Source: Ceratopteris richardii
Lineage: Eukaryota > Streptophyta > Polypodiopsida > Polypodiales > Pteridaceae
DNA: 64,000 nt
Assembly (NCBI GenBank): GCA_020310875.1
Contig: CM035435.1
Coordinates: forward strand, 67,051,997 to 67,115,996
Reading direction: 5' to 3'
Shown: in pieces, positions 31,701 to 46,732 of the stretch
Layout: each line of letters opens with the position of its first letter
How positions within the stretch are numbered: position 1 is the first letter of the stretch
Notes under the pieces: model-generated
The model's input: only the letters and a program-made list of their open reading frames with translations
The model's database searches: none
What the model was told of the DNA's origin: nothing
Position numbers and translations under genes: made by a program

Positions 31701-31766
<66 letters not shown>

Positions 31767-32050
31767 TGTATGTGTGTGTGTGTGTTTATGTGTGTATGTG
31801 TAGGTATGTTTGTATGTGTGTATGTGAGTGTATGCGGGTATGAGTGACTATGTGTATGTATGTTTGTGTGCAGATGTATATATATGTATTTGTGTGTATG
31901 AATGTGTGTGTATGTATTTATGTATGTATGTATGTATAAATATATTGTATGTGTGTATAAATCTATGTTTATGTGTGTATAAAGTATATTTGTGGATAAT
32001 TTTGTGTGTATGTGTATATAAATGTGTGTGTATATGTGTATGATTTGTTA
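31701..32050. repeat. (TA)n then TGTG/TATG microsatellite
   Basis: (TA)n at 31701-31763, then tgtgtgtatg-type repeats to about 32042. Confidence 0.95.
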
Positions 32051-32138
32051 ATCTATTATATTTTTTATGATTTAAACAAAAAATACATAACTAGAAAATT
32101 AGAAGCTCACTTTGTTTGCATAAAAAAGCAAGAAGCTC

Positions 32139-32262
32139 ACTAGAGAGAGAGAGAGAGTGAGTGTCTGTAAGAGAGCGATAGAGAATAAGAGTGTGCGTGT
32201 CTGTAAGAGAGCGATAGAGAATGAGAGTATGAGTGTCTATAAGAGAGCGATTGAGAATAAGA
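32139..32262. repeat. Imperfect 40-45 bp GA-rich tandem repeat
   Basis: The unit GTGTCTGTAAGAGAGCGATA followed by GAGAATAAGA occurs three times with small changes, preceded by (GA)n. Confidence 0.85.
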
Positions 32263-35262
32263 AACTGATATATGAAGAAAAGAGTGAGAAATGCATACTT
32301 TCTTCATCGCGCACTCTAAAGAATAACTTCTGAGAAACATCGTGCGTAGTGTGCATGTTATATAAAGCATCACCATGCAATATCCATCGTAATAAAAATT
32401 AGGAATTAAATTTCTTTTTATTCCAATACTAATCGGTATGTAGCATATTTAAAATGTGGAAAAAAAATCGCTATTTTCTAACTATTTATTTAATTTTTGG
32501 TAGGCATTGCCAAGCTTTGGAGAAGACAACTGTGTTCAACTCTTACATTGACCAACATATTGATGCATATATGAATCTCGTCGCAAATGGTTTTACAAAC
32601 GGATATTTCTATGCCCATAATTTTTAGTTCATTTTGCATTTATGAGAAAACTCCGATTATATTGTTGGGTCATAAAGAGAATAACTCAAATGATCGAACT
32701 TGTAAAAGAAGAGAGTTTCTATGTACCCTTTGTGCCACATTATAAATGCTTATAGAAGAAATATAAATGAGAGTATCTCCATTCATTTATAAAGGAGCTT
32801 TGATCATCGATATCTACTCTTTTGGATTAGCTTGGATTAATTTGTAAATACAATGAAAAGTGGAATCCTTTGAATACCACAAAGCAAGGGTTGGATGCCT
32901 AGCTAGAGGGCATTACAATGAGGCGGATAAATTTATCATCACCCTCATGTGGGACCCATTTGGGTTTCAACTTGTTGTTTTCGAGGAGATAAATACAGTG
33001 ATGTCTAAACGGTGGAGATCTCTTATCTCGGGAGATTATAAGAATCTTGTTTTTGTGACGTTTTATCAACTAGATAATAATCTTGATCAGAGAAATCCTT
33101 ACACTTGATTAAATGTATCTGCGTGCTTCTGCTCCATCTCTACTCAGTCTCTACCTTTAACAAATCTTCAGGCTTTATTCATTTCTAATAGGTGGTAGGT
33201 ATTCAAACCCAATTTGTATGGGATTTGGTTGGTTCCATGGATGCTATGCTCTTCATTGTTGTACTTTTCAATTAATTCAAGCTACTCGAAAGAGTAGATC
33301 GCAAGATCAAACTTTCTAAAAAATAAAAAAAAAAGAGACAATATGTAAAGAAATCTCAGAGACAACCAACAATTTTATGATTGTATTTTAAGTTTCGTAT
33401 TCCAAACATTGCATTACATTCTTTATATTATATATATTCATGGAGTGATAGACGTTTTTCTCATAATACAATAATTCAACTCATTTAGAAGTTCACACTC
33501 GTTGAGAGATGCTTCTCTAATAATACAGTAAGCAAACTCATTTACAAGTTCATAAAAAATATTTCCTTCACCAAAACTCTGGTTCATAGATATGTTCTGA
33601 AATGATTTTCTCTTTCCTATTCTTATATTTGCATGTTCATGTGCAATATGAAAGCTCATTAAAAACTATGCATCGTAGAGTAGAAGATTTGAATTATGGA
33701 TTTCCAATGTTATGCTTCTAAAGAGCTTTCGGGTTAAATAGAAAAAATGACTTTTTTTTTTTTAAAGATTCAATCAATATGACATGCTCTTTCTATCAAA
33801 CATGTACACATAAGCAAAATGTCATGTAGAATATTTTTGTATGATTTTCGAAATAATGGAGCTATTTTCACATCCCTACACAATTACCTAAATCATTTTC
33901 TATGCTTGTGGGCTGAGATAATAGAGCTTATATCATATTTCCTGCATAAGACATTTCATCTACCTTAAAATTCTTAAGATTTACTCTCCTTTTATTCTAG
34001 ATTTTCTAGATTTTTGTGCTGGAAATTACTTTAACGTGCATGTATTTTAGATCATGAAACCATATTGATTTCCTTTTAATTTGAATACAGTAGAGGCTCT
34101 AGAGAGAGTTCTTCATGAAACTACTTCACAAAACTTTGTAGATAAATGCATGAATTTCTCCTCTTTTGTCAACTTTTTTTCAGGAATCACTCTATGATTT
34201 CCATTTGGTAACAATATGTCCAAAAGATTCCACTTCCTTCACAAAAAACACACACTCATTCCATCGGCACAGGAGTTACATAATACAATCTAGCTCCTAA
34301 CAAAGGAGTTGTAGAGGTGATTTTTGTTGCGTAAAGAATATCAACAACAGACAACAATGAAGACCCATCGTGGCCAAGGTAATTTTTTTGACAATATTGT
34401 GCTCCATTGACTTGAGTTGGTTCACTAAGTATTTGATACCAAAGAAATGAAAAGAACTTGGTTCTTAAAAGTATCATTCACGTACGTTTCATTGTCTAAT
34501 CTTTTAGGTATTGTTCTTGTCCCTTAGCCTCTTCATAGACTTACTGCATGTACTGATCGAGGTGTCTAAACATTAACAACATGGAGGAGGAAATCCAAAA
34601 AGAATGAATGAGAGAATAGTGATGAAAGAGATAAACCTTTGATTCATCTCGTACAAATTATTTTTAGATTCGTTCTTTAGATTTTTTAGTGTGATTCTTT
34701 TTCAACACCTCGATGGGTGCCTATAGTCAAATCTCCAAAAAAATGAGAACTATTAGCCCAATGTGACTGCGACGTGCATCACATCCTCATTTGAGTCTAT
34801 AAATATAACACATGAGCTCATTTGTGAGAAAGTCCTCACATGAGGCACTTGGACTTTTGGCCTCTTCACACAACCTTCTCCACCTTACTCATTGGGGCTA
34901 GTGGTATGTGAGAAGGATCTTTTGGAGGTGCTTGTGTGCTTGGTTATGACTCCTAGGTTGAGGGGTGATTTTTTTCTTTCCTTGAATGCAAACTGAGATT
35001 GAAATTCACCCTCATATTATTTGTGAATATGGCTTGTTCCTTGAATTATCTTCTAGGAAGGAAAAACCTTCACTTTTCATTATAGATATCATATTCTGTA
35101 TACATTGAGTAAGCCATGCTTGATTGTGAAAGTTGCACAAAAATCTATCTCTAGCAAGATACAATGGATGACGTATATTATTTAGTTCACAAAGTTATCT
35201 ATTTCATTCCAAAAATTTACCTATCCATGCTTTGGGATGTCGATCATAACACTCAATATAAA
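32263..35262. other. 3 kb with no recognisable gene
   Basis: AT-rich DNA with small open frames only; the longest, at 32860-33108 (MESFEYHKARVGCLARGHYN), is unrecognised. It holds the second copy of the dispersed repeat (about 33715-33985) and, near 34440, a minus-strand TTGGTATCAAATAC that may be a relic of a copia PBS. Confidence 0.4.
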
Positions 35263-35265
35263 AAA

Positions 35266-35611
<346 letters not shown>

Positions 35612-35613
35612 AT

Positions 35614-35625
35614 TGGTATCAGAGC
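35614..35625 (+). other. Primer-binding site (initiator Met tRNA)
   Basis: TGGTATCAGAGC, the canonical copia PBS complementary to the 3' end of plant initiator-Met tRNA. Confidence 0.9.
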
Positions 35626-35966
35626 AGGTCGTCGCTTCTTCTAGGGCGCCGTCGACACTCCTCCGTTTGCAGTCTCAGATTCGCACGAAATTTGGTGAGC
35701 ATACTCAGGGTGTTTTCGAGATCAAAACTGCTTCGCTCTATGGTGCCGAAATTGCGATCTTAGCTCGTTTCGGCCTCCGAACGCACTATCGCAGCGCTTG
35801 TGCAGGCTATTTCGTTCTTTTGTGCCAAAGGTATATACCAGTTTCTGTTCGCCAGTTTAAGCGTCTCGAAGTCTGCTACAGGTCTAGCAGAACTCGTCTG
35901 GGCAGTTCTGTTCAACTTTTTGAAATACAGTCAATTTTCTGCATCAAGGTATTTTAGTCACCGGCC

Positions 35967-38900
35967 ATGGCTGAAAGCAGTGATGTATTCCGTATGTTGG
36001 CTGTTGAGGATAAGTTGGATGGTACCAACTACCCATTATGGGCTTATATGATGCGACATGTACTGGTTGCAAAAGGATTGTGGAACATTGTGCAGGTTGT
36101 TGAAAGACGTCCTGTTACACCTGTAACGACAGGTACTGCAAATACAGGTGTTGGAGCTGATGAAGATGGTGTCGAAGATGATATACAGCAGATTCCTGTT
36201 TGTGCTACTGTTTCTGTTGCACCTACTGCAGAGCAGATTTGTTGGGATGGCAGAGATGCCCAGGCACATGCATTGATAGCCTTGTCTGTCAAACGTGCCA
36301 TTATTCCTCACATTCGCTCTTGCAGAACAGCAAAGGATGCTTGGGATACACTTACCACTTTGTACCAGGCTAGGAATGAGGCTCGTGTTGCTTACCTCCG
36401 AAAACAGTTGGAGAGTGAGCACATGAATGAAGGTGATTCTATGGACAGTTTTCTTACAAAGATCAAAGACCTGAAGGAACAATTGATTTCTGCTGATGAG
36501 GTTATACCAGATAGCTCACTTGTGCAGACCGTTCTGAATGGTCTTCCTGATTCATATCAGAGTTTTGCCTCTACTCTTCGGTTGATGATGAAAGGCAATC
36601 CGAATGCCTTGTCATTTGAGGAATTAGTCTCTGTTCTATTGCAGGAAGATCAGTCCAGGCAGAACAGGTCCATTATGCGTGTTGCAGATCAAGCTTTCCT
36701 GGCTAGTCAGAAGGGCAAAGGAAAATGGAGCTCTTCTACTAGTAAGCAGAAATCTGCAAATGCTGCACAATCGAAGAACCAGGATAAAGATGAAAAGAAA
36801 TCAGAAAAGCAGAAATTGTTCTGCAAGTACTGTAAAGGAAATGATCATATTATAAAGAACTATCCAAAACTGGCTGCTAAAGAGGCAAAGAAGAAAGAGG
36901 CTGGAATGGTTGTTGCAGAGGCCTCTACACCAAAAACAGAGTCTGCAAATCTTGTGCAGGAAGAAGAATGGGCGTTTACTACTGTCTGCAGTTTTGACCC
37001 ATCTTCTCATGATCAGTGCATGTCTGCAGTAGACTCAGATGTTTGGTACTTTGACAGTGGGGCGACCAAACATATTACCTCGCAGCGCAGTTTCTTCTCT
37101 TCACTCGAGCCTGCCCCTACAGGGAATACTGTCACATGCGCTAATAACTCCTCTTATCCTGTTATGGGAGTTGGTAAGATCATTTTGACTACTGCTGATG
37201 GTAGTTCTTTCACTTTGTCAGATGCTTTATTTGTGCCAGGGATCAAAAAGAACCTGTTATCAGTTTCTGCATTAGCAAAGATTGGCTTGGTTGTGAAATT
37301 CGTTGATGACAGGTGTACAGTCCATGATCTCTCAAATGGCGATGTGATTATTGCTTCTGGCATTTTATGTCGTGGGCTGTATAAGCTCATAGACTATGAA
37401 AGATCTGTGAATGATTCGGCATGTGCAGTTCATGATTCTTAGGCTATGTCAGATGCAGAGCTTTGGCATGCACGATTTGGTCATCTGAATTTTGCTAGTT
37501 TGTTACGCCTACAGAAATCTGAAATGGTGTCCTCTTTGCCCAAACTTGAGGCACCTGGAAAACATGTTTGTGAAGGCTGTATTTTGGGCAAAATGCAGCG
37601 TTCTTCCTTTCCAAAAGATGGTTCAGTTCGGGCTATGCAGAAATTGCAGCTTGTACATAGTGATGTCTGTGGTCCTATGCAGACACCCTCTTTTGGAAAT
37701 TACCTTTACTTCGTGACTTTCATTGATGATTTTTCCAGGCATGCATGGGTATATCCACTCAAAGCTAAGTCCGAAGTGTTCATGTGCTTCAAACAGTTTT
37801 TGGTTTTGGCTGAAAATCTGTCAGCATGTAAAATGGGCACCCTCCGTTATGATCGAGGGGGGGAATATATGTCTTCAGATTTTAATGCATTTCTGGCTGA
37901 ACGTGGGATAAAACACCAGTGTACAGTGCCGTATACACCTCAACAGAATGGAGTTGCTGAACGAAAGAGCAGGTCACTCATGGAGATGGCGAGGTGCATG
38001 GTCAAAAGTCAGGCTTTACCACATAGTTTCTGGCTTGAGGCTGTCATGTGTGCAGCATATGTACTGAACAGGTGTCCCACTAAAGCGTTGCAGTCTATCA
38101 CTCCATATGAGGCTTGGCATGACCGCAAGCCATCTGTTGCTCATCTGCGTGTTTTTGGTTGTTTGGCATATGCATTAGTGCCTGAACAACATCGCAGAAA
38201 ATTGGATGATAAGGCAGTAAAATGTATTTTTGTTGGGTACAGCTCTGAAAGTAAAGGCTATCGTCTGTATCATCCACAGACTAAACGCATTCTGGTTAGC
38301 CGTGATGTTGTCTTTGTGGAAGATGCTATTCAGCCATTGCTTTCATGTACTAAGGAGACATCTGTTAGCTCCAAAGACATGTATGATACTTTGATGCCTC
38401 TTTTTACAGGTGGACAGGCTAGTGCTGGTCCTAATGAGGCAACTTCTCAACCTTTGCAGGTTTCATATGATGATGCAGATCATTCCATTTCTGATGCAGA
38501 TTTACATGATGCACTTGTTGATGAGAGAGCTGATATTGAGCAGGCAAAAACTATGCCAAAATGGCTGGTGCAGACTTTGCGTGACAGCAAATTAGATGCA
38601 CCTTTGTCATATCGTACTCGTTCAGGCTCTCATAGTGCCTCCTTTGCATCAGATTGCTATGCTATGGCTGCATCTAGTCTCTGTGATGAGAATGAGCCTG
38701 TTTCTTTTGATGAAGTACAAAATTCAGAAAATTGGATGGCTGCTATGCAATCTGAATATGATGCTATAATGAAGAATGGTACATGGTCTTTATGTGACTT
38801 GCCTCCTGGCAAGAAGGCCATTGGCACTAAGTGGGTATACAAGCTGAAGCGTAAACCTGATGGTACAGTTGACAGGTATAAGGCTAGGCTTGTTGCAAAG

Positions 38901-40230
38901 GGTTATGCACAAGAAAGAGGCATTGATTTTGATGAGACCTTTGCACCTACATGCCGTATGACTACTGTTCGCAGCATTTGTGCACTTGCAGCCCATCATG
39001 GTTGGAATGTACATCAGTTGGACATTAAAACAGCATTTCTGAATGGTGACTTGCATGAAGAAGTGTATGTTTTTCAGCCCCGTGGCTTTGTGCAGAAAGG
39101 GCATGAAAACCAGGTTTGCAGGTTAAAGAAGGCATTATATGGTTTAAAGCAAGCACCACGTGCTTGGTATGAGAAGATACATGCCTATCTGATTGCACAT
39201 GGTTTTGAGAATAGTCCAACTGAAAGCAGCTTATATGTTAAGCGTGCTAATGATGTGCTTCTGATCATTGTTGTCTATGTTGATGACATGCTGCTCACTG
39301 GTCCTATTGAAACACATATTGCTGATTTTAAGGCTGATTTGCATGCCTCATTTGAGATGTCTGATTTGGGGCATTTGCATCACTATTTGGGCATTCAGTT
39401 TATGCATGTTGATGGTGGAATGGCTTTGTGTCAAACGAAATATATAGACACATTATTGCAGCGTTTTGGCCTTGAAGACTGTAAGCCTATTGCCACTCCT
39501 ATGGAGACAGGTTTACGCTTGAGTCTTCATGATGCTGGAGATGCATTTGATGTTGTTCTCTATCAGCAGGCTGTTGGATGCTTGATTTACTTATGCATTA
39601 CTCGGCCAGATATTCAGTTTGCTGTCTCACAGATGAGCAGGTTTATGCATTGCCCAAGAGTCACGCATTGGAAAGCGGTTAAGGATCTTTTGCTACTTGA
39701 GTGGTACTCGGCTACTTGGGTTGTTTTATCCCAAAGGGGGATCACTACCGCCAGATTTAGATGCTTTTTCTGACTCAGATTGGGCTGGTTGCTATGACAC
39801 TCGTGTGTCCACCAGTGGTTTTTGCTTCATGCTTGGTAGCTCATGTATATCTTGGTTGAGCAAGAAGCAGCCTACTGTGGCCACTTCCAGTTGTGAGGCT
39901 GAGTATAGGGCAGCTTTCACAGCGACTGTTGAGTGTGTGTGGCTCAGACGCCTTATGGCTGATTTGGGTGTTGGCCAGTCTTCTGCCACCACCATCTTCA
40001 CTGACAGTCAGAGCGCATTGGCAGTTGCGAGGAACCCTGTGTTCCATGCTCGCACTAAGCACATTGAGGTGCATTATCACTATGTCAGGGAGAGGTTCTC
40101 TGCTGGGGAGATCAGCTTGGCATATGTGCCCACGCAGGAGAACATTGCATACCTTTTCACGAAGGCTCTGCCTAGGGAGAAGTTTGAAGCTTTCCGCAAA
40201 GCTTTGGGCTTACTTCCTTTTGTGGAGTGA
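35967..40230 (+). pseudogene. Copia 2 gag-pol polyprotein, one TAG and one frameshift
   Basis: ATG at 35967. Gag (LDGTNYPLWAYMMRHVLVAK) ends in the zinc knuckle CKYCKGNDHIIKNYP, whose last Cys is now Tyr. The protease is WYFDSGATKHIT. TAG at 37440-37442 interrupts the frame before the integrase zinc region (LWHARFGHLN, CEGCILGK). The integrase catalytic residues are in HSDVCGPM, RYDRGGEY and QQNGVAERKSR. RT has QLDIKTAFLNGDL and VYVDDMLLTG. Near 39693 two bases are missing, shifting the frame inside the RT-RNase H connection. RNase H (SDSDWAGC, FTDSQSALAVARNP, HARTKHIEVHYHY) reads to 40230. All domains are otherwise complete; total length would be near 1420 codons. Confidence 0.9.
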
Positions 40231-40274
40231 TTTCCACATAGCTTGGCACTTCCTTATACATGAGTGCCAGCTCC

Positions 40275-40404
<130 letters not shown>

Positions 40405-42250
40405 TTCCTTGGAAAAGTGCATGAGAAAGAAGCACATGATGATGCAGACATTGATTAAGAGAACCTTCACATGAGAACAACTGAAATCAAATGGCATAAT
40501 TTTAAAGTGTACAGTAGATGTAATTGTGTATTGCAAGGCCAACCTATCTGGGGGAGAAATTTCATCCCATCCCTCAAAGGAGAGTAGATGCACACATGTG
40601 TTTTGGGAGCTTAAGCTAGGGGATGCGAACAAAGAGTACAAGTAGAATTGTGTAGTTGTTAAGAAATCTTGCATGTTTCGTGTTGCATGTGGTCCCAACC
40701 CATTAGATGCAAATGCACTTTCAACCATGCATCTATCATGCTTTTGTGACACATGCATGCAATGTAATCGGATTTCTTGTACCAATAAGAGCCATGTACA
40801 TCCTTGAACTTACCATCTTCTACTACAATTAGCAAAAGACAAGGACCAAGAAAGTGACTCTTTCTCAGATAAGTAGGATACAAAATGGACGATGGTTTCG
40901 TGTACAAAGGTCATCATGATGCACTAAGTACTACTTTGAGTATTGGTGACAATTTTGCAATGAAATCGGACATTAGAAACAATATTCATGATTTGTAGTT
41001 TTACTTGGTTAACTCCATACACATAAAGGAAAATGCATGAAAATCCTATGTACATCAATGGGGAAACTTCATTGATCACTGTTGTTATGTTGTGCAGTGA
41101 TTGTATTATAAGTAAATAGATGCATGTACATTTCTGTTGGACGATACATAGATCCCTGTTCATATGTCATCACATCTTGTGCATTTCATCAAAATAACAA
41201 TGGAACATTTTTATAATTATAACAATGGAAAATTTTACAAAATGGCCACACACATTATGTGTCTATTTATAATAGTATTATGTCCTATGGAATTTGATTT
41301 TTTACAATCAGGGAAACCTCTCAAAGCTTATGGTTTTTTCTCATCAATAGAAAATAAAATCACCCAATTCTATTCGCATGCTTAAATCTTTAGATTTGCG
41401 AGCTGAGTGCAAAAAAATTAGTTGATTTCTTTTTTGGATACTAGTATTATTAGGTAATTGTTGGAAAACATTTCTAAAGCCAACACAACTTTCATACTAT
41501 AGGATTGAGGTACCAAGAAGAAAGATCGATGATAATGATGCCTGTTCAATTCATTTTTAGTCTAAATTAGAGAGGGTTGGGTAGATATGGTGGCAGGACA
41601 CAAAATTTAGGACTCATGCGTGGCAATGGCAGAGTGTAGTAGCTTGCATACTTGTATGTTGAGAATAGATTGTAATAGGTTATATTCATTCAGATTTTCT
41701 TTCAAGTGGATATTTATCCTTAGAAATGAAAATGATGTGCAAATATACCAATGTATTTGAACATGCCGTTCACTTCATAAGCATAGATAAACACATTAAA
41801 TACTAAGTTATTAGGGATCCAAGGTTCAAAAGGTTCAAAAAATATGCAATTTTATGATGTTTACACACTTTGGATGGTCATCAAAGGACAGCGCAAAATG
41901 GCAATGGATTTTGAGCCTTGGTGCAAGTGCTTGGATCATTAAGTGTGTATGTAGATTCATAATCATTTTGAAAATAGGCCCCTATAAGAAGTTCAAGGCA
42001 TGAATGAAGCATCATCCAAGGGCTTAAATTAAGTATTGATCTTTCATATATTTCTCCCAGAGCTTCATCTTGAAAAAACTGCTATGCAAGGATTGACACA
42101 TTCTCTTGAAACTATGATACTAAGAGGTGCATAAAGCTAGTTGGTTACTCCTGAATAACTAGATTCAAAAGGCTTAAAAGGGATGGGTAATTTAGTTCAA
42201 TAATAGATACTTTTTGACACTTAATTGCAAGTAAAAAACTCAGATTGTAG
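40405..42250. other. No recognisable gene
   Basis: AT-rich DNA with only short open frames and no recognisable motif on either strand. Confidence 0.45.
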
Positions 42251-42251
42251 T

Positions 42252-43165
<914 letters not shown>

Positions 43166-43238
43166 TTTGTTTTATATGTACAAGAATTGCAGATCATCAT
43201 AGAGAGAGAAGGCAAAATTTACTCTCATAAAAAATCTT

Positions 43239-43399
43239 ATGGGAGGGAAAGTTCCACTTGATTCCTTAGAGGCTGTCATGCATGAGTATCCAGACATGCC
43301 CGATGAGGAATTAGAATTTACCATACAGATGCTTACCCAACGGCGAGAGGAAGGCTCCTCTAGAGCTCCATTTGTAGGAAGAGACTTATCTGCGCATAG
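43239..43399 (+). CDS. Possible coding exon, unrecognised
   Basis: From ATG 43239 the frame MGGKVPLDSLEAVMHEYPDM continues through PDEELEFTIQMLTQRREEG to a GTATG donor at 43400. The amino-acid composition looks protein-like, and it follows a polypyrimidine-AG site (GAATTGCAG near 43190). No partner exon or family was found. Confidence 0.25.
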
Positions 43400-44336
43400 G
43401 TATGTTTTCTTTTAATAAATTAATATTTTTAGTGATATTATAACACATGTTTTTATTCATTTTTATCTATTTCTTTTCAAGATACCTATAACACCTCTAG
43501 CTCATGAGATTCTAGTGTATTTACAAGGATCCTTGATAGTTTTTGATGGATTTTAAGAAAAGAAAATGGGAAATTTCTTGAAAATTTTGTGGGCCTACTT
43601 TTCTTGTGCTATTTCCTATGCCTTCTACTTTTCTTGTCTTTAGCCCTTTGCAATAGGAACCTACCCTTGTGCAGATCTATATATGACTACATAGTTTCTT
43701 TGGTGAGATAATAGAGGACATTGAAGCTCTCTTGCATCCTTGAAAGGGTTCTTCTAGCACTTCGAGGTGTAGTGGGATATCACTCGCGTCATAAAGCATA
43801 TTTGCTCATATCACGTGGACAAGATAAGTATCCATGTACTATTCTTCTCCATCAAATTTTGCACCTCTTCTTCATAATTTGATAGCGATCATCATGAATT
43901 AACTTTTAAGATCGTCTATAAGCGTATTTGAAAAAAGAATTTTTTCTTAAGTAATCCTTGTGCTTGTTATGTCATGGATTGAAAAGAATTGTTAAATTTC
44001 AAGAGTTAAAACTATTGTATTTCGGAACCATATGTTTCATTTTAGGTACGTGTAGGAAATCTTTTGCGCCGGTAGAAGCTCTTTCGTACTGTATTGCAAA
44101 TAGAAGAAAGCAAGGAGAATTCGAGTATGTAAGTATATACATTTTCTATACTTGATCTTTGTATAAAATATTCTTCCAGAGAAAGAAAGCTTATATTGGA
44201 CATGTTTCTAGAATAGATTTCTTATGTAGGTAGCAGTTTTATTAAGGAAGACTGAGTTATAGTCAAATAAGGGCATGTAATGCCCAACACTTTTTGATGT
44301 GATTTTATATGTCCACCAGCGCACATATTTTGATAT
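43400..44336. other. No recognisable gene
   Basis: AT-rich. One short open frame at 43958-44155 is unrecognised and ends near a GTAAGT site. Confidence 0.35.
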
Positions 44337-44520
44337 AGTGCCGATGGAGCACTTGACTGTTGTTTCTATGATTATTCTTGTGTAGATCTTATGTTGCCAA
44401 AATCTTTGTAGAATTATGCATAACTTTTTGATTTAGTGCCGATGGAGCACTTGACTCTTGTTCCTAAGATCATTCTTGTGTAGATCTTATGTTTCCAAAA
44501 TCTTTGTAGAATCATGTAGA
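44325..44520. repeat. 98-bp tandem duplication
   Basis: AGTGCCGATGGAGCACTTGA occurs at 44337 and 44435, followed in both by TTCTTGTGTAGATCTTATGT and CCAAAATCTTTGTAGAAT. Confidence 0.85.
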
Positions 44521-45659
44521 ATTAGGAGTACATTAGGAGTGGGAAGTTGGTTAGAAGGTAGGTAAGAGAGCTTGCAAGTAGGTTAGGTGAACCAACAATT
44601 GAAAAAATAAAATAAAATTATATTTTCTTGAGTTCATTAGCCTAGAGGAGTGACAAAAACGCAAAATCATGACATCATAATCCACTTGTTAGCTGCAAGT
44701 ATCATGTATCACCAATACCTTACTCCTAGGGTGTCTTGTGATACTTTGGTAACATGTGTCACCGATCTTGACCTCATATTGTCTATGGTCGAAATTGTGG
44801 ACAAGTATCATACCATGTGAGGTTACTATCAGGTATCATGTCTTGTCTTGTATGGTGACTCAAGTATCGTATAATGGAAGATCCAATGTCATGTGTCATA
44901 TATAACCTTTTATCATGTATCGTGTCTTCCCTTGAGTATCTGAGTATCATATCACTGTGTATCATGGAAATCTTGAGTATCAAGTATCGTGAATTGAGCA
45001 AACCCTAATTAAATCAACTCCAAAATTTTGGAATCTCATTGCTCGATCTTCACTGAAAACATTGTGTAGACCCTAGAAAATACTTAGGAGTGAGAATAGA
45101 GATCTTTGAGTTACAAAAGGTGAAAATGCCCATAGACATTAAATGAACCTATAATTTGGGCATGTCCTAAGGAGTCGAAGAAGTGTGATATCCTCAGTAA
45201 AGAGTGTAACACAAAGGAGTACTCTCTCCACGTGCTCAGACACTCTATTGAGTTGAAAGGTGAATTAATCATGGCCTCTAATGATATGCATAGCTCTATC
45301 CATTCAACAGAGCTCATGTTTGTGATATAAGAAGAATATAGAACTTCATTGTGGTATGTGTCCACAAATTTTCATGGGGTCCCTATATACTTGGATGGTC
45401 TTAATAGGTTCGTAGCAGGACTTAGAAATTCGATTCATTTTGAAGTCATGCAAAGACCAACTATGAAATTTGAGGGAGGATTTTACATGGGAAAACAAGG
45501 GCAATTGTAATTGGTGACTAGCAACCCTGATGAAACCAATGAAAGAAGATAATGTGAGGAACCAAATAACCCAACTAGGACTGACAATAGAGAAGCCATG
45601 ATTATGTCAAAGGGAAGTTCGATAGTGGTGAATATCTAGAGAGGAGATAAAATCCCTCA
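44521..45659. other. No clear gene; degenerate GTATCATGT-rich stretch
   Basis: Around 44690-44990 variants of GTATCATGT recur on both strands as a decayed short repeat. 45390-45660 may hold gag-like debris (RFVAGLRNSIHFEV), too weak to call. Confidence 0.35.
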
Positions 45660-45907
45660 AGATGATGATCTAGTGGATATCTATCTAATAGCTGGAAGCG
45701 ATAAATTGTTACAAGCCACTTCACCCATAATGGGAAGCAGTATCAACCCTGCTACCATCTATGAATTGCATGACCGTGAAGACTCTTTGAGAGCCATTTA
45801 TTTGGATAAAAACAAACAAAGATATTGGGAAGTTACTGATTTTGAGAGATCCAGACTACAATACTTGGGTTTGCGAATATTTCCCCCAAGGGATGAAGCA
45901 ACCATAT
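45660..45907 (+). pseudogene. ORF interrupted by the gypsy insertion
   Basis: An open frame (DDDLVDIYLIAGSDKLLQAT ... LQYLGLRIFPPRDEATI) runs to the left target-site duplication CATAT (45903-45907) and is then cut by the LTR. I do not recognise it. The sequence across the insertion (62170 onward) leads into a gypsy gag, so it may be an ORF upstream of gag in an older gypsy element. Confidence 0.4.
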
Positions 45908-46727
45908 TGTTAGAAGAAGCATTTTTTGAAGGGAAATTATTTGTAAAATATCAAAAAATTGTAGAAATATTTATGCAAATGATGTAAAAATGAGAAAGAG
46001 TCTTCCTCATGTAAATTACAATCATATGTATTTTTTCTAGAATTTTTGGAAGCTCTTTGATAGCATATTTTTAGATTAGAAGGGAAAAGGACCAAAACTC
46101 AAGTGTGAAAGAGGACACTTGAAAATGTATAAAAGATAATTTCCTCTATTTTGAGAGGGTTGGTTGTATTATTTTTGCTATCCAAGTAATGTGAAGAGCT
46201 CTCCTGCAGAAAATCGTGTTTCTCCCTTTCATGTATTTTCTCTTGATTTGTTGAGTCTATTCTTTGTGTAATCCATGGAATTTGTAAGCTTTAGTTGTGT
46301 ATTTCTGAGTATGGTGTATGAAGAGCGGTGATTATTAGTGTATTGAGTGAGAAAGTGTAGAAAAACAAATCTGGAAATGGAAATTCTCAGTTTTCACAGA
46401 ATCATGATTGTCTCGTCTGTGTGGTACAGGTACTGTTCTTGAAATTTGACTTCATAATTATATTCTACTGTGGAAATGGCACACTTTAGGCACAAAGATC
46501 ATTGAAAATGCTGTTGTAGAACTCAAGATAAACAAAACCCTAGATATTTCTCTCCTTCTTCATAATTTCTCAAAAAAACAGTCATCGTAATCCTTAGTCT
46601 TGGATTCCATTAACTAGAAGGGGTTGTGGTCTTTGCATACTTCCCGGATTGACAATTTAAAGATGTGTAGTTGATCCTTTGTGCTATAATGATTGGAGAG
46701 GACAACTCCAAAGGGTAACAATAAACA
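45908..46727 (+). repeat. 5' LTR of the gypsy element
   Basis: 820 bp, TG...CA. TATAAAAG at 46128-46135 is the likely promoter. A TCACAGAATCATGATT motif near 46395 resembles the palindromic units of the leader. Confidence 0.95.
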
Positions 46728-46732
46728 TTTTT

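Noticed and set aside
33438..33659. Minus-strand 73-residue ORF with repeated ELVNEFAYCIIREAS / ELLNELNYCIMRKTS
   Set aside because: The internal repeat is short and imperfect, with no promoter or homologue recognised; treated as chance.
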